In this document: positions 36,064-45,160 of the stretch, in pieces
How the letters are laid out: each line of letters begins with the position of its first letter
Position numbering within the stretch: position 1 is the first letter of the stretch
Assembly: GCA_964244725.1 (NCBI GenBank)
Contig: CAXTJQ010000007.1
Location: 62,001 to 126,000 of the forward strand
Origin: Kumtagia sp964244725
GTDB lineage: Bacteria; Pseudomonadota; Alphaproteobacteria; Rhizobiales; Rhizobiaceae
Direction: 5' to 3'
DNA: 64,000 bases
Position numbers and translations under genes: made by a program
Notes under the pieces: model-generated
Databases searched by the model: none
Seen by the model: only the letters and a program-made list of their open reading frames with translations
Told to the model about the DNA's origin: nothing

Positions 36064-36092
36064 CTTATAGGGATTGGCCCATTTCAAGTCAA
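36064..36092 (-). promoter_or_regulatory. Sigma70-type promoter of rpmH
   Basis: On the minus strand TTGACT (36092-36087), a 17-base spacer and TATAAG (36069-36064) form a near-consensus vegetative promoter. Transcription would start about 115 bases before the rpmH ATG, giving a long leader, as is common for rpmH. Confidence 0.75.
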
Positions 36093-36205
36093 CGGGTGGT
36101 CCGCGCCTGCGTCCGCATCGCCCCGGTTCCGCGAATGCATCATGGGGGCTTGCGATCCGCGCAGGGATCGCCGATGGCGGGTACGCGAACAAGGGTGCGA
36201 CCCGC

Positions 36206-37015
36206 ATGGTCGAGGACGACGAGGCGAACGGAGCGGAGCGGGAAGGCACCGCGGCGCGGCTGCCTATCCTGTCGTGGCGGGCGCTGCCGCTGGCGGCGGT
36301 CGCGGCCGCGCTCGGGTTGGGCTACGCGATGGGCTGGCACCACCATCTGACGCTCGATTCGCTCGGGCGCAGCCGCATGGCGCTCAAGGCGCTGGTCGAC
36401 GCCCACCCGATCGCAGCGCCGATCGCCTATGCGGCGGCCTATGCGGCGCTGGTCGGCCTGTCGGCGCCGGTCTCCTCGGTGCTCACGATCTTCGCAGGCT
36501 TCCTGTTCGGCTGGCTGCTCGGCGGCCTGGTCTCCCTGGTCGCGGCGACGGCGGGCGCCACGGCCGTGTTTTTCATCGCCCGCTCGGCGATCGGCGGGTT
36601 CCTCGCCGGCGGGTCCGGCGGCGTCGCGAGGCGGTTCGCGGACGGGTTCCGCCGCGACGCCTTCCTCTATCTCGTCGTGCTTCGGCTGGCCCCCTTCATC
36701 CCGTTCTCGCTGGTCAACATCGTAACGGCGCTGCTCGGGGTGCGGCCGGGCGTGTTCGTCGCCGCGACCGCCGTCGGCATCGTGCCGATCATCTTCGCCT
36801 ATGCCTGGCTCGGGCGCGGCATCGACAGCGTCCTTCTGGCCGCGCAGGCGGCAGGCCGGCACGCAGGCATCGCCGATCTTCTCACGCCGCAGATCACCAT
36901 CGCCTTCCTGGCGCTGGCGGCGGTGGCCGCATCCGCGATCGCCGTGCGCAAGGTATGGTCGGCGCGAGCGGCGGGTCTGCCCGCAACGAAACTCGAGGGC
37001 GACAATTGGCGTTGA
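36206..37015 (+). CDS. TVP38/TMEM64 family (DedA-like) membrane protein
   Basis: 269 residues with five to six hydrophobic segments. The VTT/SNARE-associated core is visible: SAPVSSVLTIFAGFLFGWLLGGLVSLVAATAG, a reentrant-loop pattern, and LRLAPFIPFSLVNIVTALLGV. The family is thought to move lipids between membrane leaflets; the substrate here is unknown. The start at ATG 36206 follows a long open frame that overlaps the rpmH promoter; other ATGs upstream would include promoter sequence. Confidence 0.85.
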   Translation: MVEDDEANGAEREGTAARLPILSWRALPLAAVAAALGLGYAMGWHHHLTLDSLGRSRMALKALVDAHPIAAPIAYAAAYAALVGLSAPVSSVLTIFAGFLFGWLLGGLVSLVAATAGATAVFFIARSAIGGFLAGGSGGVARRFADGFRRDAFLYLVVLRLAPFIPFSLVNIVTALLGVRPGVFVAATAVGIVPIIFAYAWLGRGIDSVLLAAQAAGRHAGIADLLTPQITIAFLALAAVAASAIAVRKVWSARAAGLPATKLEGDNWR

Positions 37016-37133
37016 GCCCCGTGTAAGCTCCACCATTTGGCAGCGTCACGGAAATGTCCTATTTGCCGTAGGGACATGCATCCAGCGCGCGGACGCGCGA
37101 ATCGGTCGACCCGCAGGAGCCGAACTACCCCAG

Positions 37134-38621
37134 ATGTCCGACACCGAAGCCAGCCAGACCGGCGAGACGACGCAGCCGCCGCGCGCCGTCCCGCTGGCGC
37201 GCGGGCTGTCGATCAAGCTCCTCGTGCTGACCGTCTGTTTCGTGCTGCTCGCCGAGATCCTGATCTTCGTGCCCTCGATCGCCAACTTCCGCCTGCGCTG
37301 GCTGGAGGAGAAGCTCGGCACCGCCGCCGCGGTGTCCATCGTGCTGGTCGGCCAGGACCCGGCCTCCCTGTCGCGCGAACTTCAGGACGAGGTGCTGATC
37401 TCGATCGGCGCCAAGGCCATCGCGGTGCGCGACGACGGGGTGTCGCGGCTGCTCGTCGTGTCGTCCATGCCGCCGGCGGTCGACGAACACATCGATCTCG
37501 CCCACACCGGGGGGCTGGAGGCGATGGCCGGGGCGCTCGACACGCTGATCGACGGCGGCGACCGCATGCTTCGCGTGTTCGGCAAGGTCAACGACAGCCG
37601 CAAGGAGTTCGAGCTGATCATTCCGGATGCGCGGCTGCGCTCGGCGATGCTGGCCTATTCGCGCAACGTGGCGCTGCTCTCGCTCTTCATCTCGCTCATC
37701 ACCGCGATGCTCGTGTTCTACACGATCGACCGCATCATGATCCGCCCGATCCGGGCGATGACCCGCTCGATGCTGGATTTCGCCAAGCTGCCGGACGATC
37801 CAGGCCAGATCATCGCGCCGGCCGCGCGCCAGGACGAAATCGGCGTCGCGGAACGGGAGCTCGCCAGCATGCAGACGCAGCTTCAGAAAACGCTGGCCGA
37901 ACAGCGCCATCTTGCCGATCTGGGCCTCGCCGTTTCCAAGATCAACCACGACATGCGCAACATCCTGGCCTCGGCGCAGCTGATGTCGGACCGGCTCGGC
38001 GCGATCAAGGACCCGACGGTGCAGGCGCTGGCGCCCAAACTGGTGCGGGCGATCGACCGCGCCGTTTCGTTCTCGGAAGGCGTGCTCGCCTATGGCCGGA
38101 CGCAGGAACCGGCGCCCTCGCGTCGGCGGCTGCGGCTGCGCGAGATCGTCGAGGAGGTCCAGAGCCTTCTCGGCATCGAACCCGGCAGGCGCGTCGACTT
38201 CGTCAACGCGGTCGATCCCGGCTTCGAGATCGACGCCGATCCCGAACAGATGTTCCGCATCCTGACCAACCTGTGCCGCAACGCGGTACAGGCGATGACG
38301 GCGGAGCGGGGCGCGCCCACCGTCAACCGGCTGAGCGTCACGGCGCACCGCGAGGGCAGCGTCAGCCGCGTCTTCGTGAGCGACACCGGCCCGGGCCTGC
38401 CGCAAAAGGCGCGCGAAAACCTCTTCACCGCCTTCCGCGGCTCGACGCGCAGCGGCGGCACGGGCCTCGGGCTGGCGATCGCGCACGAACTGGTGCGCGC
38501 GCATGGCGGCGCGCTCGACCTTGTCGAGAGCATCGGCGGCCACACCGTCTTTTCGGTGACGATCCCAGACCAGCCAGTACGCCTCGACGAAGTTCGGCAA
38601 AGCCTGCGGCGCCCGGCCTGA
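37134..38621 (+). CDS. Sensor histidine kinase, HAMP + HATPase
   Basis: 495 residues. Two membrane helices (about 26-48 and 183-203) flank a periplasmic sensor region. A HAMP linker starts near IRPIRAMTRSMLDF. The H-box is unusual: His272 lies in SKINHDMRNILASAQLMSDRL, the HDxRN variant. The ATPase domain has NLCRNAVQAM, VSDTGPGLP and SGGTGLGLAIAHELVRAHGG. No response regulator is adjacent, so the partner is unknown. It is the last host gene before tRNA-Arg. Confidence 0.9.
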   Translation: MSDTEASQTGETTQPPRAVPLARGLSIKLLVLTVCFVLLAEILIFVPSIANFRLRWLEEKLGTAAAVSIVLVGQDPASLSRELQDEVLISIGAKAIAVRDDGVSRLLVVSSMPPAVDEHIDLAHTGGLEAMAGALDTLIDGGDRMLRVFGKVNDSRKEFELIIPDARLRSAMLAYSRNVALLSLFISLITAMLVFYTIDRIMIRPIRAMTRSMLDFAKLPDDPGQIIAPAARQDEIGVAERELASMQTQLQKTLAEQRHLADLGLAVSKINHDMRNILASAQLMSDRLGAIKDPTVQALAPKLVRAIDRAVSFSEGVLAYGRTQEPAPSRRRLRLREIVEEVQSLLGIEPGRRVDFVNAVDPGFEIDADPEQMFRILTNLCRNAVQAMTAERGAPTVNRLSVTAHREGSVSRVFVSDTGPGLPQKARENLFTAFRGSTRSGGTGLGLAIAHELVRAHGGALDLVESIGGHTVFSVTIPDQPVRLDEVRQSLRRPA

Positions 38622-38743
38622 GACCGCCTTCGCCGATCCGATCCCGGCGAATAAACTTGCCCTTTCGCCTTGCTTTCGAGCCGACCAGCCTTTAGTAACA
38701 GCCGCCGATCGGTTGCAAGACTTCGACGGCAAGGCTTGACGCC

Positions 38744-40339
38744 TCACACGCGCCCGTAGCTCAGCTGGATAGAGCACCAGACTACGAATCTGGGGGTCGG
38801 GAGTTCGAATCTCTCCGGGCGCGCCATCTCTAAATTTCCGCCGAAAATTTCTCCTAAAGCCTTGAACGGCAATGATAAATTGCCGGTTCGAAGTCCTGTT
38901 TTTCGGTCATAGCGCAAACGGTCGGCAAACGTTAGCCGAAGCACCGCGCGGCGATCTTCCAAGCGACCTGAATTCCATAGATTCCAAGGGTTTGACAAGA
39001 AGTCCAAGGCGGTTCGAAGTGTGTCGCCGAAGGTGCTTGCTGGACGGCCAGCAGAGGCGAGCTTTTCCTCTATGAGGAGCTTGTCGGCTTCGAGCCTGCG
39101 AATGCGCGCCTCGTAGGTGGCGATAACGCTCGGCACCGATACGTCGAGGATGCGGTCGAGCAGCAGGCCGACCTGCTTTTCCTTTGCGGTCAGTTCTTCC
39201 TTGAGCGCCGTCTTCTGCGCCTCGCTTTGAGCGAGGCGGCGATTCCAAAGCTCGTCGAACATCGAACGGGCAACACGGAACAGGTTTTCGCTCGGCTGCA
39301 CGGTTTGCAGCAACGTCTCGAACTCGCCTTCAATCACGTCACGCCGGATCGACTTGCCGCAGCTTGTGCATCCCCGCTTTTGACAAAGGTAGTATGGATA
39401 CTGTTGCGTCCGCCCCCTCGACCAGCATGCGGTCAAGGGCGTCTCGCAGTCATTGCACAAGACAAAGCCACGCAGCGCAAAATCCTCGTTGAGGTTCTTA
39501 CGGCGCGGCGCGGCGAAGCTGCCCGCTAGCCGGTTGCGGATGCGCTGCCACGTCTCGAAGCTGATCAGCGCCTCGTGCTGGCCCTTACGCAGTGACACGT
39601 CCCAGCCTGGCACTTCAATGTACCCGGCGTAGGCGGGTTGTCTCAGAAGCTGGGAAACCCGCTCGTTGCGGACGATGCCCGTACCGTCCTTCGGGAACAA
39701 GGGATTGTTCTGAAGGAAGCGCATGACATCCGCCTGAAGCTCGAAGCGGCCGGAGGCATAGCCTTCCAGCGCTTCCTGGACGATGGAGGCGACCGGCTCG
39801 TGCCGTTTGAGCATTTGGCCGCGACCCGTCACGCGCTCGTATTTGTAGCCGTGTGGGGCCTGGAACACCCAGTAACCATTCATCACGCGCGCGCGCATCC
39901 GGTTCTTGGTCTGCTCAGCGTTCTTCTGGCGCTGGTGCTGGGCCGAACTCGCCAGCACGTTTTCGATGAAGGTTGAATCGGCATCCTCGCCGAACTTCAC
40001 GGACGGCGACTCAATCGTGCCGCCGGCTTTCGTGATCGCCAGACGAAGCTCCCAGTGCGCGACCAGATCGCGCGCAAGACGCGAAATATCGTCGATAATG
40101 ACGACAGGCGCCTGGACGCGGCAGCTCCGCAGGAACGCCAGCATGGCCTTCATCGCGGGCCGATCGGCCTGCGCCCCGGTAAAGTCGTCCTTGAAAACCT
40201 CGACCACGGCATAGCCGCGTCCGCGCGCGAATTCCCGGCATCGCGTTTCCTGGGAATTCAGGCCGTCACCGACGCGTGACTGCTTGGGGTCAGACACGCG
40301 GCAGTAGATGATCGCGTGACGTTGGTCTTGTTCGCTCAT
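38744..40339 (-). CDS. Large serine recombinase (site-specific integrase)
   Basis: 531 residues in the integrated state. The resolvase domain has catalytic Ser16 in YCRVSDPKQ and VIIDDISRLARD. The recombinase domain contains YKYERVTGRG and RQPAYAGYIEVPGWDV. A zinc ribbon (CNDCETPLTACW, then CQKRGCTSCGK) and a coiled coil (ALKEELTAKEKQVGLLLDR) follow. From residue 505 on, the protein is encoded by the att core and then by the antisense of tRNA-Arg (PERFELPTPRF...), so its last 24 residues are host-derived. In a circular form the frame would end differently (see findings). It overlaps the upstream small gene in ATGA. Confidence 0.93.
   Translation of the reverse strand: MSEQDQRHAIIYCRVSDPKQSRVGDGLNSQETRCREFARGRGYAVVEVFKDDFTGAQADRPAMKAMLAFLRSCRVQAPVVIIDDISRLARDLVAHWELRLAITKAGGTIESPSVKFGEDADSTFIENVLASSAQHQRQKNAEQTKNRMRARVMNGYWVFQAPHGYKYERVTGRGQMLKRHEPVASIVQEALEGYASGRFELQADVMRFLQNNPLFPKDGTGIVRNERVSQLLRQPAYAGYIEVPGWDVSLRKGQHEALISFETWQRIRNRLAGSFAAPRRKNLNEDFALRGFVLCNDCETPLTACWSRGRTQQYPYYLCQKRGCTSCGKSIRRDVIEGEFETLLQTVQPSENLFRVARSMFDELWNRRLAQSEAQKTALKEELTAKEKQVGLLLDRILDVSVPSVIATYEARIRRLEADKLLIEEKLASAGRPASTFGDTLRTALDFLSNPWNLWNSGRLEDRRAVLRLTFADRLRYDRKTGLRTGNLSLPFKALGEIFGGNLEMARPERFELPTPRFVVWCSIQLSYGRV
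38750..38826 (+). tRNA. tRNA-Arg (anticodon ACG)
   Basis: 77 nt with encoded CCA. Acceptor arms GCGCCCG/CGGGCGC, D-arm GCTC..GAGC, anticodon stem CCAGA/TCTGG with loop CTACGAA (anticodon ACG at 38784-38786), and T-loop TTCGAAT. The 3' end is the left attachment site of the mobile element, and the integrase frame runs antisense through the entire gene. Confidence 0.97.
38818..38831. repeat. attL core (left direct repeat)
   Basis: GGCGCGCCATCTCT covers the last nine bases of the tRNA-Arg gene including CCA, plus five bases beyond. The same 14 bases recur at 63150-63163. Flanking bases differ on both sides. The integrase frame crosses it as the codons for EMAR. Confidence 0.75.
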
Positions 40340-40674
40340 GTCGGCCCCCGATCGGTGTTGGCGTTCTCCTGAAAGACTTTGCCCAATGAATCTACAGCTT
40401 CGGACCCCTCGGAGGCAACGATTTCATGGCCATCGAACAGCGCCGAGCAGACATCGACCCGAAAGCCGAGTTCGACAAAACTGTACATTATCGACCAAAT
40501 GGTCTCTAAAAGTTCGCGTTCCTGATCCTCAGTCAGTTCGAGCGCTGCAATATCCGACCGATACTTGGCAAGGTCGAAGGGCGGAAGCGCGGGAACAGTC
40601 GTCGCTTCATTGACGAAGGCGGACGAAGTCGGGTTTGGCGTTTCCATTCCTGTATCGCCAACATAGTCGGTCAC
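40336..40674 (-). CDS. Conserved small protein upstream of integrase
   Basis: 112 residues from GTG 40674 (AAAGGAA upstream), reading VTDYVGDTGMETPNP and ELTEDQERELLETIWSIMYSFVELGFRVD. No catalytic motif is visible. Its stop overlaps the integrase ATG (ATGA), so the two are translationally coupled, which suggests a role in integrase control such as a directionality factor; that is inference from position only. I have no family name for it. Confidence 0.7.
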   Translation of the reverse strand: MTDYVGDTGMETPNPTSSAFVNEATTVPALPPFDLAKYRSDIAALELTEDQERELLETIWSIMYSFVELGFRVDVCSALFDGHEIVASEGSEAVDSLGKVFQENANTDRGPT

Positions 40675-40815
40675 GGTCGTATTCCTTTCGGGTCTCCTGC
40701 GATGCAATCCAACATATTTACATAATACAGTAATATTTGGAAAACATCACGCTTTTACTTTAACTATAGTGTTAGTGCATACTATCGCATTCAGTTCTGC
40801 AATGATTGAAAGTAA
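40675..40815. promoter_or_regulatory. AT-rich divergent-end control region of the integrase operon
   Basis: 141 bases with much higher AT content than the surroundings, including ATTTACATAATACAGTAATA and TTAACTATAGTGTTAG. It separates the integrase unit from the upstream small genes, all on the minus strand, and is the likely promoter region of the integrase operon. I cannot fix single -35/-10 hexamers. Confidence 0.4.
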
Positions 40816-41304
40816 TCATGTTTTCAGCCGGTTCGCTTTGCGGAAAGCGTTTTTTACGTGCGGCCGGTTCTCTTGAGCGGGCTTTCTTGGCTGCAATACA
40901 GTGCTGCGGATGATGGTGTTCTGCATCCGGGCCTTGGCTGCATTCACCGCCAACATGCGGTGGATGAATCGCACTTGCACGTTACGCTGGGCTTCCTGTG
41001 TGACGTTCGCGAGAACCTGTTGCGCGCTGTTTTTCACGGGCGGGGCTGCGACCGAGGCCGCCGCACGCTTCTCAAGCAATCGTCCGGCTTCATTCGTGAT
41101 CCAGAGCTTTTCATGCCTCGCCACATGCCCGCGCAGCCGCTCCTTGATGTCCGCCGCCCGTACCTCAACGGCCGCCAGTCTGCGGATGGTGTCGAGATCG
41201 TTAGCCCGCCCGAACTGTTCGGGATTGGCTTGCCGAAAACCCTGCTTCGCGCTGCCCGCGTCAGGAAATACCCGGTCGTTACCGGGGCGTTTGGTTTCAG
41301 CCAT
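40816..41304 (-). CDS. Hypothetical protein of the mobile element
   Basis: 162 residues from ATG 41304 (MAETKRPGND). It is rich in Arg, Ala and Gln, and has a predicted-helical middle (ANDLDTIRRLAAVEVRAADIKERLRGHVARHEKLWITNEAGRLLEKR). It overlaps the next upstream gene by 8 bases and follows the coupling-protein gene on the same strand, so it may take part in DNA processing. No known domain recognised. Confidence 0.6.
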   Translation of the reverse strand: MAETKRPGNDRVFPDAGSAKQGFRQANPEQFGRANDLDTIRRLAAVEVRAADIKERLRGHVARHEKLWITNEAGRLLEKRAAASVAAPPVKNSAQQVLANVTQEAQRNVQVRFIHRMLAVNAAKARMQNTIIRSTVLQPRKPAQENRPHVKNAFRKANRLKT

Positions 41305-41674
41305 GACGCACCGCCTTCGCCGTGAGCAGCCGGAACAAGGGGCAAGCGCCGTCGACATCGATCGTCTGGCTGTTCAGGCCCCAATAGTTACAGGTGCTGG
41401 AAACGGGCCACTCGCGCGGCCCCCAATAGCTGTACGTCGTCAGCAGGTGCGGCGTGCCGTAGACCTTCGACGCGCCAAACCCCGCGACCAGCACGACGAT
41501 CCAAATCATATATCGTGCGCGGACCAGCGGCACGGTCGTACGCTTGACCGAGGGAGGCTGATACCCGCGCAGCGTCCCGCATTTGCGCTGGCTAGATTTG
41601 CCGAGCAGGCGGTCCAGCAGTCCCGCCGGTTTCGCCTCTGTGCTGACACGTATACGATCCGTCATCCTCGTCAC
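41297..41674 (-). CDS. Small membrane protein downstream of traG
   Basis: 125 residues with one membrane helix (ARYMIWIVVLVAGFGASKVYG, about 53-73) and a C-terminal periplasmic part with two cysteines, ending in PLFRLLTAKAVRHG. GTG 41674 overlaps the traG stop (GTGA); ATG 41665 is an alternative. Coupling to traG suggests a partner of the coupling protein (inference). Function unknown. Confidence 0.6.
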   Translation of the reverse strand: MTRMTDRIRVSTEAKPAGLLDRLLGKSSQRKCGTLRGYQPPSVKRTTVPLVRARYMIWIVVLVAGFGASKVYGTPHLLTTYSYWGPREWPVSSTCNYWGLNSQTIDVDGACPLFRLLTAKAVRHG

Positions 41675-43368
41675 TCCGGATAGTGAATGGTGAAGAGGGG
41701 CTCGGCGCGCAGCGCCCGGCCCTCCAGCGGATTGGCATCGACCCAGTCGCGCCAGGGTGCGACCTGCCCGTAATGGGCCATCATCAGCTGCATGGGATTC
41801 TGACCGCGCACGAAAACCCAGGCCTTGTCGCGCGGCATGGTCAGAATTTCATTGGCCGTCATCAGTCGCCGCCCAAGCTCGCGGCTCGAAACGCCGACGC
41901 CCGTCGCGACAGCCTGATAGGAATAGTCCTGTTTGCGGATCGTCGCTTCCGACAGCATGTCGGAGACGTGCTGCGCGCGATCGAGCGCATTGATACCCGC
42001 ATAGATTTTCACGTCGGCGTAGGATTCGATCGCCAGCGCCGCGTCTTTGCCGTAGCGCTGAACCAGCCCGTGGAACGACTGGATGTAGAAATCCGCGCTG
42101 ACGCCGAGGCCGCGCATCGTCTCCAGGTCGGACACGAGGTTCGTGAACTGGTAATTCAGCGCCTCCTCGCCGACGATATGCAGCGGATGGCCGTTCGGCC
42201 GCGCCTTGCAGGCGGCGATGATGTTATGGTTCAGCAGCGAAATGAACGGCGAAAACTCGCGGATATGGCTCAGGGGAGCCATGATGAAGAGGATCACTTG
42301 CCGCTCCCGCAATTCGCCTAAGTTGTGAACCGGGTTTTGACCGTAACCACCGAGCCATCCGGCTTGGTTGAAGGGCATCATTCGCTGGGTCGCGCCTTCC
42401 AGAAACGCCCCGAAATTTTCGTCGTTCACTTCCGCGCGGTGCAGCAGACCGGCGGCCTCCCCGCGCAGGTAATCGAGCAGAGGATCGTCACGGCGAATCG
42501 TCTCCAGCGTCTCGCACGCGGTTTTCATGGCGGCAAGGAAACGGGCCGGATCGGCCAGAAGCCGGTACACGTCGGTCGGCGTGCAGTGCGCGGGATCGAC
42601 CAGCGCCTGGTACAGCGCCGCCGTGACGATCGTGCGCCGCGACCCGTGCGAGAAGTAGGGGTTCTTTTCCTCCTTCGCCGTTGGGTAATGCAGTTCGGCG
42701 TAGTCGGCCGCGAACTTCGGCGCATCCTTGCGGCCGTCATGGTGCGCGTAGGCGGCATCGACCAGCGCCTGATACGGGTTGACCTCGACATCCCCGCACC
42801 CTTCGGCGAAGCTTTTGGTCGGGTTGACGAACCAGACCTCGTAGCCCTGCGCTTTCAGCTGCCGTCCCAGCGTGACGGCAAGCTCCAGCTTCGGATCGGG
42901 CACGATGACCGACGCGCCAAGCCGCGCACGGTGCAGGATGCTGCCCATCACGTAGTTGACCGTCTTGCCCGCTCCGGGAGGCATCTCGATCAGCGAGAAA
43001 GGCGTCTTCGGCGGCGCGAAGACCGGCGCTGCGCCTTCCAACAGTCCGAGGAAGTTGCCGTTGCCGGGATTATCCATCCCCGCCGCGACAATTTCGGCCC
43101 AGTCGGCCTCGCGGGCCGACCCATGATCCTCCGTCACAAAATCGGAGATCATCAGGTTCCGGCGAAGCTTATAATCCTCGACCAGCAGCTTGATCGACCG
43201 GGTAAAGCCCGCTGCGGCAATCACGCCGCCCATCAGCGCCACCGCCAACCCCAACGGGCTGGCATCCGCCTGCGTCGGCCACAGCCACGCGCTGAGCGCC
43301 GCCGCAGAGCAGGACAGCAGCAACAGCCGGTTGATTGGCTGCGGGGCAGGTTTTGCGACGATGCGCAT
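41671..43368 (-). CDS. TraG/VirD4-like type IV coupling protein
   Basis: 565 residues from ATG 43368. Two membrane helices (about 14-32 and 40-57) are followed by a cytosolic ATPase with Walker A PPGAGKT (130-136) and HGSRRTIVTAALYQALVDP. The Walker B position reads LHIVGEEALNYQF, where TraG proteins usually have a DE pair, so the acidic Asp is replaced by Gly-Glu. It docks the relaxase-DNA complex onto a helper's secretion channel. It is the only transfer-channel gene in the element. Confidence 0.85.
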   Translation of the reverse strand: MRIVAKPAPQPINRLLLLSCSAAALSAWLWPTQADASPLGLAVALMGGVIAAAGFTRSIKLLVEDYKLRRNLMISDFVTEDHGSAREADWAEIVAAGMDNPGNGNFLGLLEGAAPVFAPPKTPFSLIEMPPGAGKTVNYVMGSILHRARLGASVIVPDPKLELAVTLGRQLKAQGYEVWFVNPTKSFAEGCGDVEVNPYQALVDAAYAHHDGRKDAPKFAADYAELHYPTAKEEKNPYFSHGSRRTIVTAALYQALVDPAHCTPTDVYRLLADPARFLAAMKTACETLETIRRDDPLLDYLRGEAAGLLHRAEVNDENFGAFLEGATQRMMPFNQAGWLGGYGQNPVHNLGELRERQVILFIMAPLSHIREFSPFISLLNHNIIAACKARPNGHPLHIVGEEALNYQFTNLVSDLETMRGLGVSADFYIQSFHGLVQRYGKDAALAIESYADVKIYAGINALDRAQHVSDMLSEATIRKQDYSYQAVATGVGVSSRELGRRLMTANEILTMPRDKAWVFVRGQNPMQLMMAHYGQVAPWRDWVDANPLEGRALRAEPLFTIHYPE

Positions 43369-43606
43369 AGGCGGACCTCCCGGCAAAGCCCATCCGGCGG
43401 AGCGGCAAGGCGCTCCGTGACAGGGGCTGGTTTCGCGGTGTTCTGGGGAAGAGATGCGCGCGCCGCCGGCACTTGAAAAGACGGGCTCTTGGCGTTCTAA
43501 TCAGTTGTGGAAGCAAAAATCAGCATGGCCGTGCCAATCATTTGAAATCGCATGTTTATTGATTGAGTAGAAATTCCTTTAACTCGGATATGGCGACTCT
43601 GAGAGC

Positions 43607-44320
43607 ATGCAACTTGCGGAAAAGCAGATAGCCAGGACGCTTCCGGCCAATCAATTTCGCCGCGCCGCGAAGTTCGATGAAGTGACGCTGATCCGGCTTG
43701 CCTTTTGCTTCTGCAATGGTGTTCCTGTTCGGTTGGCAGCTGCGTCGGTCAATCTTTCGACGAAAACAGCCAGGACCATTTACTTACAATTTCGTCGCCG
43801 TCTGACGCACCCGAAGTTCAATCGCTGGCATGGCGCATACCAACGGCTGGCGCGCATGCCGTCAGTTGACTCCGAAATGCTAGTTCGCACCTCGTTTATT
43901 GATACGTTGGCAGAGTGCGGCTTGAATGAAACATGTTATCGGAACTTCCGCCTAGGAAATCGCAAAAGCCGTCTGTGCCGATCTTGTCGGCTTCCACAGC
44001 GGTTTAGTAGCGCCGACCGCGTCAACGATGCGCTAGGTGTCATCGACACCGTTCAGGCGTTCTATGCTATGTTGGGGATACGGGGCGAGACTGACATCGA
44101 CCCGCTTGTGCTATTCCGACTACGGCTGATCCACGCGACGACAATCGCAACGGCGAGAGAAGCAAGTCGTATAAGAGGCCCAAAATTAACTGGAGACCAC
44201 CTGAAAGCTTTTCGCTCTGTCAGAACTCTGATTGAATGCGTCGTTGACGACGGGCAAAGTGCTCAGCGCCCGACGGTCTCACCACCTCGCGGTGGAGGTG
44301 CGCCGACCAAGAGTGAATAA
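43607..44320 (+). CDS. Putative DNA-binding protein with HTH and Cys cluster, unknown
   Basis: 237 residues. Residues 25-65 (DEVTLIRLAFCFCNGVPVRLAAASVNLSTKTARTIYL) look like a transposase-type helix-turn-helix. A CYRNF..LCRSCRL cluster at about 110-130 could be a zinc site. The C-terminus is disordered (PTVSPPRGGGAPTKSE). It is preceded by an AT-rich promoter region. It might be a degenerate insertion-sequence product or a regulator; I do not recognise the family. Confidence 0.6.
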   Translation: MQLAEKQIARTLPANQFRRAAKFDEVTLIRLAFCFCNGVPVRLAAASVNLSTKTARTIYLQFRRRLTHPKFNRWHGAYQRLARMPSVDSEMLVRTSFIDTLAECGLNETCYRNFRLGNRKSRLCRSCRLPQRFSSADRVNDALGVIDTVQAFYAMLGIRGETDIDPLVLFRLRLIHATTIATAREASRIRGPKLTGDHLKAFRSVRTLIECVVDDGQSAQRPTVSPPRGGGAPTKSE

Positions 44321-44410
44321 GTTTACCGTGTTTGAGGCCCGACGCAGAATTCAAGAATCCTCCTAGCCACCTCGATTTTTTGGCACACAATAGTGCCTTA
44401 GGTTGACCTC

Positions 44411-45160
44411 ATGAATGATCCTTCCAAGCAAACCTCTCAAACGGCAACAGGTCTGTATCAGGAGCAGTTTGCGTCTTCTGTTTCCTCCCTCGTATTCTTG
44501 CGAGGTCGTGAGAGAGCCGCAGGACCGCGACTTCATGATGATCTGGCATTGACTGGCATAGGTCCCGATGCGGAACTAATCGAGCTTTTGCCAAATGTAG
44601 ATGAGGCGCGAACGCTCTTCGAAGAGCTTTATGCGTTGCAAACTCGTATCCAAAATCATGAAATCTCTTCTGAACTCCAACATAGCCCTGAAGGTCCCCG
44701 AGCGATACTTGCCAGAAGAATTTTCTATACAATAAGAACAATATTTGCTAGAAAGGAGGGAGTCACACCTGAAGAAACAAAGTTAAAGCTTTTTATGGAC
44801 TTGGATTTACGTAGACAATACTTGCTTTCCCGCATTGGTACGGATCTTAAGGAAGCGTTTTCACAGGTATGTAAAACGTCGAATGATCGGGACGCTTTTG
44901 TTCGCGAATTGCTGACTGACGTCGGCCACGTTGTGTCGCCCGGCGGTGCCAGCGCCAGCCCCCCAGAACCAACCTACTACCGATATGAGTCTAGTGCGCG
45001 ACAGGACACTCGCAGAGCGCTGATTGCTGTTGTCGCAGGTTCGGTCGCGCTGTTCGCAGCTTGGACTGGGTTGCAAGCGTCGCTTTCAGATGCCGTAAAA
45101 CAGCACACGGACGATGGTCCGATCACCACCTTCAAATCGGCGGTCATTCTGCATCCTTGA
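44411..45160 (+). CDS. Unknown protein with C-terminal membrane helix
   Basis: 249 residues, mostly charged helix, with one hydrophobic segment near the C-terminus (RRALIAVVAGSVALFAAWTGL, about 199-219). Base composition is lower in GC than the host genes. It is convergent with, and overlaps by 17 bases, the following multi-spanning membrane protein. No family recognised; tail-anchored topology and location among defence genes are the only hints. Confidence 0.6.
   Translation: MNDPSKQTSQTATGLYQEQFASSVSSLVFLRGRERAAGPRLHDDLALTGIGPDAELIELLPNVDEARTLFEELYALQTRIQNHEISSELQHSPEGPRAILARRIFYTIRTIFARKEGVTPEETKLKLFMDLDLRRQYLLSRIGTDLKEAFSQVCKTSNDRDAFVRELLTDVGHVVSPGGASASPPEPTYYRYESSARQDTRRALIAVVAGSVALFAAWTGLQASLSDAVKQHTDDGPITTFKSAVILHP

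Noticed and set aside
38736..38749. TTGACG close to the tRNA 5' end as a promoter
   Set aside because: Too near the tRNA start to leave room for a -10 hexamer.
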